Position numbers and translations under genes: made by a program
From: Gnetum montanum
Taxonomy: Eukaryota > Streptophyta > Gnetopsida > Gnetales > Gnetaceae
Direction: 5' to 3'
Length of the DNA stretch: 64,000 nt
Assembly: GCA_015680685.1 (NCBI GenBank)
Contig: MNCI01002233.1
Coordinates: 1 to 64,000 of the forward strand
In this document: piece after piece, positions 34,654-47,639 of the stretch
Numbering within the stretch: the stretch's first letter is position 1
Layout: each line of letters starts with the position of its first letter
The notes under the pieces: generated by a model
Seen by the model: the letters and a program-made list of their open reading frames with translations, nothing else
Database searches by the model: none
What the model was told of the DNA's origin: nothing

Positions 34654-35873
34654 TGTGGATTGTTGACCATAGAAGGGGGATCAATAAGTTCCCCAAATCA
34701 AACCTTTATGAAACAAAGCACATACATGAATTGATGTGGCTTCCCAACTTGGGTACTCCACACTCAAAGTGTAGATCACAAGCACACCTCTAGACTTTAT
34801 TTCTCTCAAAATGTGATTGAAATATCTACACTTGTATAGTATTCAAGCCTTGGTCCAAAGTGTTATACTGTAGCACCAATCACTCAACCCCGCAAGGTCC
34901 CATCAGTCTTGGAAATGTGGTTTCATGGCTTGCACAACCTTTATAATCTTGATCCCCACACTAAAGTGTCATACCATAGTACCAATAAGTTAATCCCATA
35001 GGATCTCAACAAGCTCAAGGAAATCAACCCTATAGGACAACAAGAACAATAATTACAAAGAAGAATTGTAACTCAATTTTTTGATCCTTGTATAGTTGGG
35101 TACAACATACTTTACAAAGCCAAAATGATAATATAATGAGAAGCAACAGAGAATTCAATGATTACAAATGATTGTACAATGAACACAACAAGTCTTACGC
35201 ATTTCCCAATGCACATAAAGTCTTCTTATAGCTATTGTGTTTCCAAATCCATCTTAGAACTCATGCAATGGCTAGCTAACAATCAATAATAGCCATGGGA
35301 GATGTATTTATCATACTTGATACATCTCTTTGAATTTTCCTTAAATTCTAGAAAGACATCTTTTTTTCTTAAAAGATGTCTATCTAAAGTCTCCATTCTG
35401 GAACACATCTATATAGTATGAGCCTTTATTTTCTAAATATGTCTTTGCTTTGTGAAAGATGTCTTTGTCTAAGAGAGATGTCTTGCTATTTCTAAAGATT
35501 TCTTTCTTTAAGTTCACTCTAATTCTACCAAGATGTCTACTGTTTTTCAAAGACATCTTTCTTCCACTTTCATTGTCTTTTGAATCCATCATTCCTTGTC
35601 CATAGCCTTAATCTTCTACATGCTTTAATGATGATAACTTTGCTTATATAGTATCTAGTCATTTTCCAAATTTTTTGAATATTTGTTTGAAAATCATGTG
35701 GATGACCTTCTTCTTTGAGCTCTAAACAGTTTGTTCCTTGTTCTCTTTAGCTCATCTTGGTTTCTCGTGTACATAGTCCTACAAACACAATAATCATATA
35801 ACCATGTCAACAACCTTTGACTCCATTTTGCTTAATGTTTTGACACACATAAAAACACACTGAAGGATATACA
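34654..35873 (-). repeat. Element H 3' LTR
   Basis: Read on plus it starts TGTGGAT and ends GGATATACA, followed by the polypurine tract (minus AAAAAGGGGAATAT). Six exact AGATGTCT or AGACATCT octamers lie within 35353-35558. Confidence 0.9.
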
Positions 35874-37638
35874 ATATTCCCCTTTTTGGTGATGTTCAAA
35901 ACTTAAGAAAATGGGTTAGTGATCATACGCATATAATCATACTACTCTTCTCCTTTTTGAACAGTAGCAAAAAGGATAAAGTGCTCAAACTTGGTGAGAA
36001 AAAATATAAAATAATAATAATATCCAAATAATGTATAGAGCCAAGTAGCACTCATAATCCTAAAAAGATATAGTAAGTATTTATTTATCAAGTCCATGAA
36101 GAGGTGCTCCAAATTTTGCAAGAGTAGAACCAAACCTTCTAAGTGAAATTGAACCTTGAAGTGAAGCAAAGGCTTTGAAAAGTAAGCAACCTATCTCCAA
36201 AACAATTAGTCATTAGTAGTGCATGGTGCTTGGAGCATTTAGATATTCTTCCATTGTTGTAAAACATTATCTTTATGGTGAGGTAAATATAGCCATGAAA
36301 CTTCACAATGAAAAACCATTGATGTTAGATTCATTAGTTAGGAAGAACAAACATGGATACTTTTCCATAAAATGATCATGTTATTTCTCAAAATGTAGTA
36401 AGGATTGTACTACATCCTCCACTCAAGGTGTGATTATGGAAATTGAGAACTACTCTTTTGAGATCAGGAACAAGGAGCTACAATTAATTTAATAAAGACC
36501 ATCAACATTCAATTTTAAACGCCAAATCTAGAACAAGCATCTTATCTAGTTGTTTCATTAAAACTTACATTCCTATATTAACCATAAATTTAGAAATTTC
36601 CATGAGAAGAAGGAAGCTATGAGTGATACATGCATATTCCATAGTTTGTTCAAGGAAATGCAACATCCACAACCATTAATCAAAAACATGTTGATAAGTA
36701 TACGTTCATATACTTCTACTAATGTAAATATGATTAAATAAAGAATTTGTTAATAAAATTTAGCACAAGATAGAGCATGGAGGATCAAGAAGTCTATCTA
36801 TTAGAAAAAATTATTTTATGGAAACACATATTTCTAGATTCACCCAAGAAGAGATTAACAATAGAATATTAGAGCTAAGAGAGAAACATGCATATTTTTC
36901 TTTTTGTACCAACACAAGCATTTATCAAAAAACTTCCTATGCTAATAGAGAACTAATTATAGAGCCATATATCTAGTTAGGTGTAAAATTTCTCTTGAAT
37001 TCCTCATATGTACCAAACACAACATTCAAGACTTTTCCATCCAATTAATCATAAAATACCTTGTGAAGTCCTTTTCTTGCTCATTGTGCTTTTGGTTGAA
37101 GTTTCCATGGACTCCCCCTACATTGGTGACTTCCAAGATGATTGAGTAATAGGCTCCCCCTACACATGTGCTACTTATCTTGGGCTTTTAAGATAGATAT
37201 GCAAAAATCACAAAAAAACTATAATTTTAGGTCAACATTAAGTTCAATATGTGAAGATCTAGATCTTCAACTAGCAATATTGATAGCATTTTATAGGTTT
37301 GTCTTATCTTATAGAAATCGTCCCAAAGACTATGAGCATAGAGACAAATCATCACAAGGATTTTAGATTAAGCATGACTGAATGCAAGAAAAGAAATCAA
37401 ACTACAATTGTTATAAGATAAATATCCAAGAAAAATTATGACAAGTGCTATTATAAATAATCACAAAACCAATAATGTCAATATTATGAACATAAAAAAT
37501 GCTCTAGACACTTATTCCATCATTTTTGATCTAAGACATAGATAATGTAGGATTTATCATATACTAACCTTAATAACTAGGAAGAAAAGAGATAGAGACT
37601 TATCTTTACTTAGCTTGCTTGCCAATAAAATGAGAAGA
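35874..37638 (-). other. Element H 3' non-coding region
   Basis: AT-rich. No copia protease, integrase, RT or RNase H motif was found in any frame. Short ORFs have no recognisable content. Confidence 0.7.
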
Positions 37639-39303
37639 TTAATGGAGTTTGAGTTGAGGTCCCCTATCATGAAGTACTTCCTCATCCTTAGTTTCTATTT
37701 CATTAGATTGTGTATGTGATGTCTCTATTTTTTCATGTTCCTTGTGATGGAACTCTTGATCACTTTTTGCATTATTTTCAAAATTCCACTTCCCATCATT
37801 CTCACTTATTAGTACCTGCACAATTTCCTTACCCAAGTCTTTTTGACAAGACCAAGCATAAATCCTACTTTGATCAGCATAGCTAAGAGCTTGCTTATTG
37901 CCATAATTTTTACACACAAATAAAATATTATCCTCATTATTAGAATTACCAAACCTTGCTATTCTTAAGCTTGAGCTTGCATTTTCATGTGTTACTTCCT
38001 CTAAATTCTTTGGTTGATTTTCTTCTTCTTAAGTCTTGCTGCAATCCTTATTCAAAGAGGGTAGTTGTTGAATCCTAGCTTTTCTATATGAGAATTCTTC
38101 CTTCACTTCAGCATGAATAACATCTAACTTATAAACTACTATTTTCTTTTCCTTTCTAATCAAATGATGTAAAATAAAAATTTCTTCTTTAAATTTACTA
38201 TACCTCTTTTCACACTTACCATCATGTTCAGCCATAAGTGAGGAATCTTCATTGATAAGTGCCATGCATATGATATGTGAATCTTTGAAATAATTGCATG
38301 CTTCTTAATCACTTTGCTCACCATCATCCCAACTTGTATAAAGGTTGGTCTTTTTTAGTTCCTTGTCATTGGATTTATTTTTTGACTGCACCTTACTATC
38401 ACTTAGATGGCTAGGACATTTTAAGGTCATATGGCCTCTTCCTCTACAAATCCAAAATTCTATAAAAGAAAAATCTAGATTAGAAGAATTTAAAAAAAAT
38501 CTACCTCTTTCTCTACCTTTTAAGAAATTAGGTCTTTTCTATTGCTAAGATGCCCCTTTATTTCTTCTTCTAAGTAGTGATTGTAGTCTCCTTGAAAGAA
38601 GAGAAATCTCATCTTCATTTTTCTCATCATGCTCGGAGGTAGTCTTTAGAGTAATAGATCTTTCTTCAATTGCTCATTCATTTATGAGATTCATTTCATA
38701 GGCAATAAGAGCACTTTGAAGTTCTTCAAATTTCAAGGTTTAGAAATATCTAATTTCTTCCATGGATATGACCTTAGTTCTAAACTATGATTACAAATGT
38801 CTAATCATTTTGATAATTACATCACTTCTAGGAAGATCCTTCCCTATTCCTCTAATTACTACAACAAGATTGTTAGCTCTAGAAAAATAATCTTTGATTT
38901 TCTCACCTTCTCTCATTTTGGGATTATCATATTCACTTTGCAAAACTAACAATTTTGATTGCTTAACACTAGAGGTTGCTTCATAAGTAGCTTCTAAATT
39001 TTGTTAAATTTCTTTGGCCATTTTACATCTTACTATCCAATTAAATTTAGATTTATTCAATGCACAATATAAACAATTTTTTTCTTTTGAATCAAACATG
39101 AACTTATCCTTTTCCTCTTGAGACCATTTGTTGTGAGACTTGATGATGTCAATGGTGTCATCGACGAGTGGAGCGTAGCCTTATAGAATTGACTCTCATA
39201 CTTCAAACTCCATGGATTCAAGGAATCCTTACATTTTTGCTTTCCAATGGATGAAGTCAAATCCATTAAACATGGATGTAATTTTGTAAGATGTCCCCTC
39301 CAT
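37639..39303 (-). pseudogene. Element H copia-type gag
   Basis: The ATG at 39303 opens one frame that runs about 555 codons to 37639 with around ten stops. It starts MEGTSYKITSMFNGFDF and HWKAKM, the pattern of plant copia gag N-termini (F.G.NY..W...M). Then come KFNWIVRCKMAKEI and SVKQSKLLVLQSEYDN, and FSRANNLVVVIRGIGKD, typical of the UBN2-type gag core. A zinc-knuckle-like FWICRGRGHMTLKCP (about 38400) lacks the first cysteine. A charged coiled-coil region and an acidic tail follow. The long region after the knuckle is unusual for a plain gag and takes the place of pol. Confidence 0.8.
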
Positions 39304-39358
39304 TGTTCACTCTTGAAGTTAATGATGATAGAGAAGAGTACCAAGCTCTAATATCACT

Positions 39359-40604
39359 TATGGATCATTGAACTTAGAAAGTGAGGTGGGTGAATAAGTT
39401 CATCAAATCAAACCTTTATGAAACAAAGTAAACACATAAATTTACATGGTTTTCCAACTTGGATACTCCATAGTCAAAGGGTATATTCCAAGCACACCTT
39501 TGAACTTTGTTAGTCTCAAAATATGGTTGAAGGTTCTACACCCTATATAGTCTTCAAGCCCCACTCTAGAGTGTTGTACTAAAACACCAATTACTCAACC
39601 CTGCAAGGTCTTTTTAGGCTTAGAAGTGTGGTTTCAAAGCTTTTACAACCTTTACAATCTTAAGCCCTACACCAGAGTGTTGTACCACAGCACCAACAAC
39701 TCAATCCCATAGGATCCTGAAAAGTTCAAGAACATGAACCTCATGGGACAACAAGAATAAGAATTACAAGGGAGAATTGCAACTTAGTGTGTTGATCCTT
39801 GTATAGTTAGTTACAACACACTTTACAAAGCCAACATGAGAATACAATGAGAAGTAACAAAGAATTTAATAATTATAAATGATTGTATAATAAATACAAC
39901 AAGGCTTACACATTTTCCAATGCACATTAAGTCTTCTTATAGATGTTGTGTTTCTAAATCCATCTCAAAACTCATGCAACAACTAGCTAATGATAAATAA
40001 TGATCATGGAAGATGTCTTTCTCACATCTGAGACATTTCTTTGAATTTAACTTTAATTCTAGGAAGATGTCTTTGTTTTCTAAAAGACATATTTCTAAAG
40101 TCTCCATTCTAGAAAATGTCTTTATCTTGTGGAAGATGTCTTTCTAGTACTAGCCTTTATTTTGTAAAAATGTATTTTCTTCATGAAAGACACCTTTATC
40201 TAAGAGATATGTCTTGCTATTTCTAAAGACGTCTTTGTTTGAGTTCACTCCAATTTTGCCAAGACATCTATTGTTTTCCAAAGACATCTTTATTTTGCTT
40301 TTTTTTTCTTTTGAATGCATCATTCCTTGTCCATAGACTTGATGTTCCACATGCTTTGATGATGATAACTTTTCTTGTATAGTATCTAGTCCTTGTTGAC
40401 ATTCTTTAAATATTTTTTTAAAGATCATGTCGGTGACCTCCTCCTTTGAGCTCTAAATAGTTCATTTCTTGTTTGCTTCAGCTCATCTTGGTTTCCCTTG
40501 TACATAGTCCTACAAACACAATAACCATACAACCATGCAAACAACCTTTAACTCCATTTTTCTTAATGTTTTGACACACACCAAAACACACTAAAGGGTC
40601 CACA
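39359..40604 (-). repeat. Element H 5' LTR
   Basis: 1246 bases. Left end on plus reads TATGGATC (TG mutated to TA) and right end GGGTCCACA. AGATGTCT-type motifs cluster at 40010-40290. Followed by TCTTT. Confidence 0.9.
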
Positions 40605-40907
40605 TCTTTATCATTTTCCTATAAATATTTGTCCAAATTCTCATGTGAGTAGCATCTTATGATAAACATGGATGCAATGTCATTCTTTATTCTCAAATTC
40701 AAATATTCTTCAAGAATAAAAAATTTTAATGGCATGTAAGTAACTAAATAGTTCATGAGATAACATGAGAGATAGCCATACTATTTTGATCTATTTTTGT
40801 ATGGATTAAGATATATGTTTTCTTTGATGATTAAAGAATTCACAATATATTCAAAAACTAACACATATTTTAACTAGTAATCATGAAAATAGAAAACTTA
40901 TCATGAC

Positions 40908-41694
40908 TAATGAGTGGTGAGGTACCCCTACAGTCAACCATATGAATACAAGCATTTCACGCACAATCTAGTTGAACTTTGCAGATGGACTAGTTGTGGT
41001 ATCTAGACAGTTATTCTTAGGTCATAGTTTGTTGTCTTCCCATCTGGACTAGTGTTAACTTTGTCACGTATGGTTTAGTCTAGAGTGAGGTGTATGATGT
41101 GTTCCTATATAATGCTACTCCTGGGTGTAATGGAAAATTATATTAACTAAGCTAAAAGAGAGGGTGAGAGAGAATCTAAGCTAGCCTAAGTGCGATGAGT
41201 ATCCGTTCCTCAATCATCGATACACATCTTGGACCTCGTGCATGACTATCGCTAGGATTACCAAGCGTAGATCCTAGGTATGCTACTCGATTACCAAGTA
41301 GTCACACTTAAATGCTCGTAACCAAGTCATACTCATTCCGCATTTAATAGGAGTTTAGGGTGAAGAGATATTAGAAAGTAGTAAATAACAATTAAATAAA
41401 TAATTAAGCTAAGTGAATGCTGCAATGATGAAGTAATCTCGATCCTTATTTCCAGTCATATGCATGTCCAAGTACATCACACTCGAATAAGGATGTCATA
41501 CAATTACAATTACCACAGTGTGGGCATGCACTAGGAGAGAAGGGTTAAGAGAAGAACTACTTAAACTTAAACACTTAAACTAAGAAGTAGAAAAAAAATT
41601 CCTATTAGATCTGTCTACTTCTTATTTATAGATGAGGAGATAGGCTGTGATATCGCGTATGCGATATCATGGCCAACAAAATGATAACTCATCA
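40908..41694 (-). repeat. Element C 3' LTR
   Basis: 787 bases. Left end TAATGAG (TG mutated to TA), right end ACTCATCA, minus-strand TATAAATA at plus 41623-41630. The polypurine tract follows at 41695-41710. A GATATCGCGTATGCGATATC near-palindrome lies at about 41650-41669. Confidence 0.9.
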
Positions 41695-41884
41695 TACCCC
41701 CATGACTGAATGAAAACTTGTCCTCGAGTTAAAGTGAGAACAAGCTCCATTGATTACACAGTGGATAGGTATGGGATTATTGACTGACTAGAATGGATTC
41801 ATGCCACACTGTGGAATTAGTAAAAAATTAAGAAAACATGAAGAATGTAAAAGAAAATCCTATAACTATAAGATTGGATGGAAC

Positions 41885-42651
41885 TCATGTAGTTCCTGGT
41901 GGCGGTGGCTCCTCCATGGGTGTCTTTCCCTTGTCTTATGCTCCAGGTCTTGGGATTTGATGGTGTTGAAGTATGGCCTAGATTTCTCCTCTCGTAAGGC
42001 CTTGAGTACATTAGTGTGCATGTAAGTTTGCACTTGTGCCATAGAGCCATCCCGGTCAGCCTTCTCTTTTTCTTCCACCACCCTTTTATTCTTTGTCAAT
42101 AGTTTATTAAGTTGCTTGATTCTAAAAGTATCTAGCTAGTTTTGAGAAACCTTTGGCCCTGTATTTGGAAGGTTTAATACTTTCAAAATTGCTTGAATAG
42201 AGAAATCAATAGTCACACCACAAATGTTAACCATGGTGCCTTCTTCTTTGTTGTGCCAAAATTGGTACGTTTCCCCTAAGTACCAAGCACCACTTCCAGA
42301 GAGGGTAGGCCATAATGGGGACCCTTTGAGGTGATCCCTAACAGCATCTAGAGCAAACTTTGTGAAAGGTTCAAAATTTAATTCCACAATCACTACAGTG
42401 AATGTGGAACTTTCATGGATATCCTGAACATAATCCTAGGACAATGTGAGATGTTGTCCCTGTTTAGGCACTGCATTAGCTCCTCCTTCTGCTTGCCTCG
42501 ATTGTACAGTAGCAGGGTCTTCTTGGTGAATGCTAAATGATTGTTCCTCCTACTTTGCATGTTGTCTAGCAGGGACTTGTCCTTTGCCTCTCCTAGGTCT
42601 TTTGATCACACCTTGAGCAAGACCTTCTTATTGTAGATGTTTCAAGGCCAT
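41885..42651 (-). pseudogene. Element C cargo ORF, internally deleted
   Basis: The same ORF as in element B, from ATG at 42651 (MALKHLQ) to the stop at 41887-41885. The N-terminal domain is better preserved than in B: GAWYLGETYQFWHN and then ICGVTIDFSIQAILKVLNLP read through in one frame, showing that B lost one base there. After this point two deletions relative to B (about 1.2 and 0.85 kb) remove the rest of the domain and most of the coiled coil. The remaining coiled region includes KNKRVVEEKEKADRDGS. The proline-rich tail codons remain at the end. Confidence 0.7.
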
Positions 42652-44088
42652 CTACAATGACACAAGGTCAATCGTTACTAAGGTTGTTTTCGAAGTTAGG
42701 TTATACCTTACTACTTGCCTTAATGAATTTATTTTATCATCATGGGATGTTTCCCAAAAGATTATAATAGTGAGTCCTTTTTACTTAGGTGGTTTCCAAA
42801 ATAATATCTTAGTATAACTAAGGGGATGAAATTATTTTTGGCACACTTATCTTTAATGTTATAACTAATTACCCTTAATTTCCTTTGGGTGATGATAAAT
42901 TCCAAAAAAATTATGCATTATTTGGGGTGTGTCCCTCCCCCATGACTAAGCTGAACACTCCAAGTTCAAGTAGGTTTAGAAGGAATGAAAATCAAAGTAC
43001 CAGTGAGCGAGATATAGATATAAAAGCCTTTCTAGATGGAATTTTAAAGGAATGAAAATCAATACATGGAATGAAAATTACATGGAATGATATATCGTTG
43101 ACAATACATGGAGGGTAGTAGATGATGTACGGAAGATGTGTTATAAGTGAAAATTACAAAAATTGCGCAAGTGGGTCCTCCCCAAAGCAGGTTCCAACCT
43201 ATAATTCCCTTGCATAACCATACATTAAAATGTTCGTAGGTACTAGAAGGGTTAAATGTAATCCACACTGGTTCCATAAAACACACACATGTAAGTATCA
43301 CTACAGTGAGGTAAGAATTCTATGCTATATGAGACATGAGCTACAATTACATGAACAATGAGGTGAGATGGACTACAGAAGGGATTGTAGAGATTGGGAC
43401 ATGAGGTAACTAACCCAGGGCACAGTGAATCCTACATGTAAAGCATGATTAAGGTGTCACTAACCCATCATTCCAAGATCAAGACCAAGTCCATTCCTAT
43501 GATCAGTGACACTGCATTGGTTCATCCCATGATGAGTGACTATGAGAGTACCACAACAACAAGGTGTACGATCACTTGGCATTTTTTTCAAGGGAGGAGT
43601 AATTTGTTTTTTGCTTTGTGGCACTATTTTGATTGCTGGATCTAGAGAAGCTGCCAACCTTCAAGCATAGGTGCATGTCTTTCCAGTGGAACCCCATAGA
43701 AAAGCATTGGATTTTTGAGTTGCTTTTGATTACTCTTACTCACATTTTGTGTTAGATCTACAAGGATCTTAGTACAACCATGTTATGTGATAACTCCCAT
43801 AGACATCACCAAAGAGAATCTGCAAGTTCCTTTGATGTCACATCCTAATCATTCCCTCTTGATCCATCCTTCTTCATTTTGGGTACAATAAACACAAAAT
43901 TAATTTTAAGTTTTAAGAATGTCAAGAATATCATTGTACCCTTGAACAGAACCTCTTATTTGTGGAATGGATGAGTGGGTGTAATGGGCTCACTGTCTAC
44001 ATAATTGATCGTTCGAGACTTGATAACATAAAACACACCTCAACCAACAAGCCACATGAGTGTTTTATTCATAGATGAGATTAATTAT
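42652..44088 (-). other. Element C non-coding region
   Basis: No credible gene. Carries an AGTCATGGGGG copy (about 42935-42947) and the GGGTCCTCCCCAAAGCAGGT block (43173-43192), exactly as in element B. Interrupted by element D at 44089 and resumes at 50933-51040. Confidence 0.7.
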
Positions 44089-44948
44089 TGATGAGTGGCG
44101 AGGTACCCCTACACTCAACCATATGAATACAAGCATTACATGCATGATTCGGTCGAACTTTGTAGACTAAGTGCCTACACGCCTAATGGAACACTTAAGG
44201 TTAATCATTCATTGCCTTCGTAGACTTACTCGTATTTATCACGGTTGTATGATTAAGTAAGTCTAAGGTATATGATTTTTATGTCTTTTCGATTTTATCT
44301 CCTTTGCTAATGAGGTGAAGGGTGAAGAGACTAATTAACTAACTTTAACTAACAAACTAAGTCTTAATTAAACTAGCATCAACAACTGTTCTCACTTACC
44401 ATTCACACCCTGAACCAATGCAACCTTGGTTATGAAACACTATTCATTACTGGGATCCCCAAGCGTAACGCACGTGCTCGAAGTGGTCGTACTAAATGCA
44501 CTTAACTAGGAGAGAAGGGTTGAGAGAGGTTTAATTAACTATTAAAGCATTTAAATGATAAACAATAAATAACAGTAATTAAAATCCTAATTAGCCTATT
44601 CCATGCACTGCAAGGTTTATCCAAGAAGTTCATCTTTATTTCCATACACAAACTTGTGTTCAGGTACAATATTTTCTCGAATAAAGATCCATTCACTTTG
44701 GAGATCCTACTATGGGCACATGGAAATTATTCTATCTCTAGAGAGGTAAAACTACTAGAGTTTCGCTATAGTCTAGGCGTAGAGTGAGAAACAAGGGAAA
44801 GTTGCCTCTTATTTATAGATTTGGTTGTGCACTACAATATTGCATACAAGATATCGCAGGGGAAGACGTGATATTGCATACACGATATTGCAAGGGATGC
44901 GATATCGCGGCGGACGTGATATCATGTATGTGATATCGTGTTCCATCA
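44089..44948 (-). repeat. Element D 3' LTR
   Basis: 860 bases, TGATGAG to TTCCATCA, minus-strand TATAAATA at plus 44810-44817. Its U3 holds about six GATATC or GATATT motifs between 44835 and 44938. The polypurine tract abuts at 44949-44960. Against 50070-50181 I count 13 differences in 112 bases, 11 of them transitions. Confidence 0.9.
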
Positions 44949-44960
44949 TACCCCCATGAC

Positions 44961-46850
44961 TAAATAAAAACTTGTCCTTGAGTTCCTTACAAAATATTGG
45001 GACAGTATGGGATTATTGACTCAAATGGAACTAATGGTAAAGGGAATGATATGTGAACGGATCATCATTACAAGACAAGAAAAAATTGGTGTTCATGAAA
45101 ACAAGAGTGAACACTTTATACATTTGACATCAAGCCTTATTTCGCAGCTGAGAACGAGAGAGAGATAAAAAAGTTTTTCTACTACCAACGCCAAGATTAA
45201 GCCTTTCATTGTCCATCCGTAAGCATGTCATCCATCTTGTTCTTTGCATAGCTACTTCAGCACTGCTTCATTCCAAGTGTTCCTTCCAGATCCAATCCAT
45301 TGTTGCATGATTGCCATCTACACACACAACACAGTCTTTATATTAGCAAGGGTAAATGAATTATAATGTATTTGATACCTTGCTTCAGTGAAAGGCCATT
45401 GGTTGCGTTGTGGTATGGCTAATATGGATCTAGATATATCATAGTGGTGACTACCAAAGGTGTAGGGGTTAGGAGAAAATCGAAAAAATTTGGGTCTAGA
45501 CGCCCATGACTAAGAGTGAACCTTCAGTAGCGATAGAATGAAGAATGAAAAAGAACTAGAAATATGGAGAAAAAGAGACAACTATAACATCGATAAAATG
45601 GATATCAAGATGGAAATGAACAAAATAAAGTTGATTGCAAAAATGTTAAGGGAAAGAATTTAACTGGTGCACCAAATAGGAATGTCAGTGGGTCCTCCCC
45701 AAAGCAGGCTCATGTCCTTAATGCCCTAACAAACCCACATTCAAAGAGCCTGTAGGCCCTGGGAATGTCATTTGGAACAAGAGTTAAAGTCTTAACCACA
45801 AGAATTTACGAAAAAGAAAACAATGCGTCAACTAAAATATACACTAACGATACAACCGGAAATGAGGTGAACAATGGAGAGAAGGATGAAGAGAAGAGAA
45901 TGGAATGGAATCTCAAGAACAAGGTGGTTTACAACCCCTTGTGTATTTAATAATTAATGTGACTTAGTAGATCCAATTCCAAGTTTGGCCTCAAAAAACC
46001 ACATCCAGTGACTTCACATTAATGCATTTGTCCAACCCATCCTCTTGAAGTAACAAGAATGCCTTTCCAAAGATTCACCACCATTCCAACGAAATGAAGG
46101 AGGAGAGAATGGGAAGCAAGAAGGGCCTTAGTTAGAGGGAACATTTTTATTTTAGTTCCATAACCAGTGCTTGTAGCCCAAATTATTATTTCATCTAAGG
46201 TGTGTGCTTTGAACTCTCACTTTCTCTCTCTCTGTCTTTTATGTGTTTATACATGAGAACCACACCATGCAAATACTTTGTTATTTTTATGAGCTCAGCT
46301 TCCCAATGATTAAGTAACATCAAAATGGTATGAAAAATCAAGAAGAAAAAATCCAAGCACCCAAGAGAATAACCAACACAAATGCATCAAGTTCCTTTGA
46401 AGTTACACCCTTTTCAATCCTTGAGTCCTTCCTTAGTTTGAGAAATGCCTAGTCACCGATTCATTAATAGTTCTTATTTAGAAAGGGATGGTACATTTCC
46501 AATCCAAGAGAGACCATAAAAATTTGTGGATGTATGGATGAAGTGGACTCATTGCCTGTTATATCAAAAGAAACATACCTTAGTATCAACATCATGACTT
46601 AAAGGTAAAAACCAAATATTATCAATCAATAGAAAAATAGTTCATACCATCATTAAGAACACTTATTGGTGACAAACGTAACAAAATGGATAACACACAC
46701 AAGAAATCAAAAAGTATGAACGATGTTGTAAAAAAAATACGAAAAGTTAAAAAAATTTGTATAAAAAAATGTGTAAAATAAAAATATGTAAAACAAAAAT
46801 CTGTAAAAAAAATGTGTAAAACAAAAAATTAAAAAGAACTAAGGGCCCCA
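44961..46850 (-). other. Element D 3' non-coding region
   Basis: No credible gene. Contains a partial AGTCATGGGCG copy (45501-45512), the GGGTCCTCCCCAAAGCAGG block (45690-45708), a CT-rich run (about 46215-46240) and an AAAAATGTGTAAAA-type repeat (46735-46830). Confidence 0.7.
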
Positions 46851-47135
46851 AATGATTAGCATAGGTGGCCATCTCCCCCATGAATGAATGGAAAGGGAGA
46901 GATCCGAAATAATGAATGCCTATTTAAATTTTTTAGAAGTGTCCAACTTCTCCCAATTGGTGTTCTCAAGTTAAAGGTTGGAAGTTGGCAATGCTCATAC
47001 TCCAATGTATCTATGCCTTCGTTGTGGGTACAGGTTGTTCCCCCAGTTCGTTGCATGCATGTTGGTGGGCTGCTCTCTTGATCAACNCTAGTTTCATGCA
47101 GGAGATGTTGAGCATTCCTCCATGTCATCACCCTC

Positions 47136-47630
47136 TTAGTCACTATATGTGATGCATGGAACTTTCTTCTTCTCAATATTTCCATAATTTTTTACCTTAG
47201 ATATTTTCATGGAAAGATCGTGGATTCCTAGGCATGCATCTATTGTACTTAGCGATGCCCTTCCCATTCTAATTGGGAAGTCCCCTTTGTTGCTGTTGAC
47301 TTCTATCACCAGGAAATTACCTGGGTATGACCAACCACACATAGTGGTAATGATGTCCTCCACCAATCCCAAGGGAATGGTGATAGACTGGTCAACCAGC
47401 TCTAATTGAATATTTCTCTTCTTGAGTTGGGGTAGGTTCTAGGCTTGATACATTTCTCGTGAGATTAAGTTGACTCCGGAACTTGAGTTAAGAAGAGCCT
47501 TATGAGGTTCATTCCCGAAGACTTGGAGGTAGATTAAGGGACTTCTAGGATTAGAGAGTTTTTGGGAAAGGTGGCCTACCTTGATCCAATCAGTAACAGT
47601 ATGTGTTAACATAACTATATGCATTAAGCT
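47136..47630 (-). pseudogene. Element D retropepsin-like protease, active site lost
   Basis: Minus frames 47624-47439 and 47372-47136 match the protease of element E: SPLIYLQVFGNEPHKALLNS then SSGVNLISREMYQA, and later FLVIEVNSNKGDFP and IRMGRASLSTID. The catalytic DSG reads NSS, so the aspartate is gone. It is continuous with gag upstream. It is followed by a 46.9-47.1 kb tail interrupted by N at 47087. Confidence 0.78.
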
Positions 47631-47639
47631 CTATTGTTG

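Larger units (their letters stand above)
34654..40604 (-). mobile_element. Element H: gag-only copia-type retrotransposon
   Basis: LTRs 34654-35873 (1220 bases) and 39359-40604 (1246 bases), perfect TCTTT duplication (34649-34653 and 40605-40609). The primer site reads TGATATTAGAGC on the minus strand (plus 39345-39356), two bases from the LTR. The interior of 3485 bases holds one gag and about 1.8 kb without a gene. It is inserted in element I, a member of the same family, so the family was active at least twice here. Confidence 0.92.

Noticed and set aside
39057-39344. 95-codon minus-strand ORF starting at 39344
   Set aside because: It is out of frame with the copia gag start at 39303, whose translation matches gag motifs despite stops.
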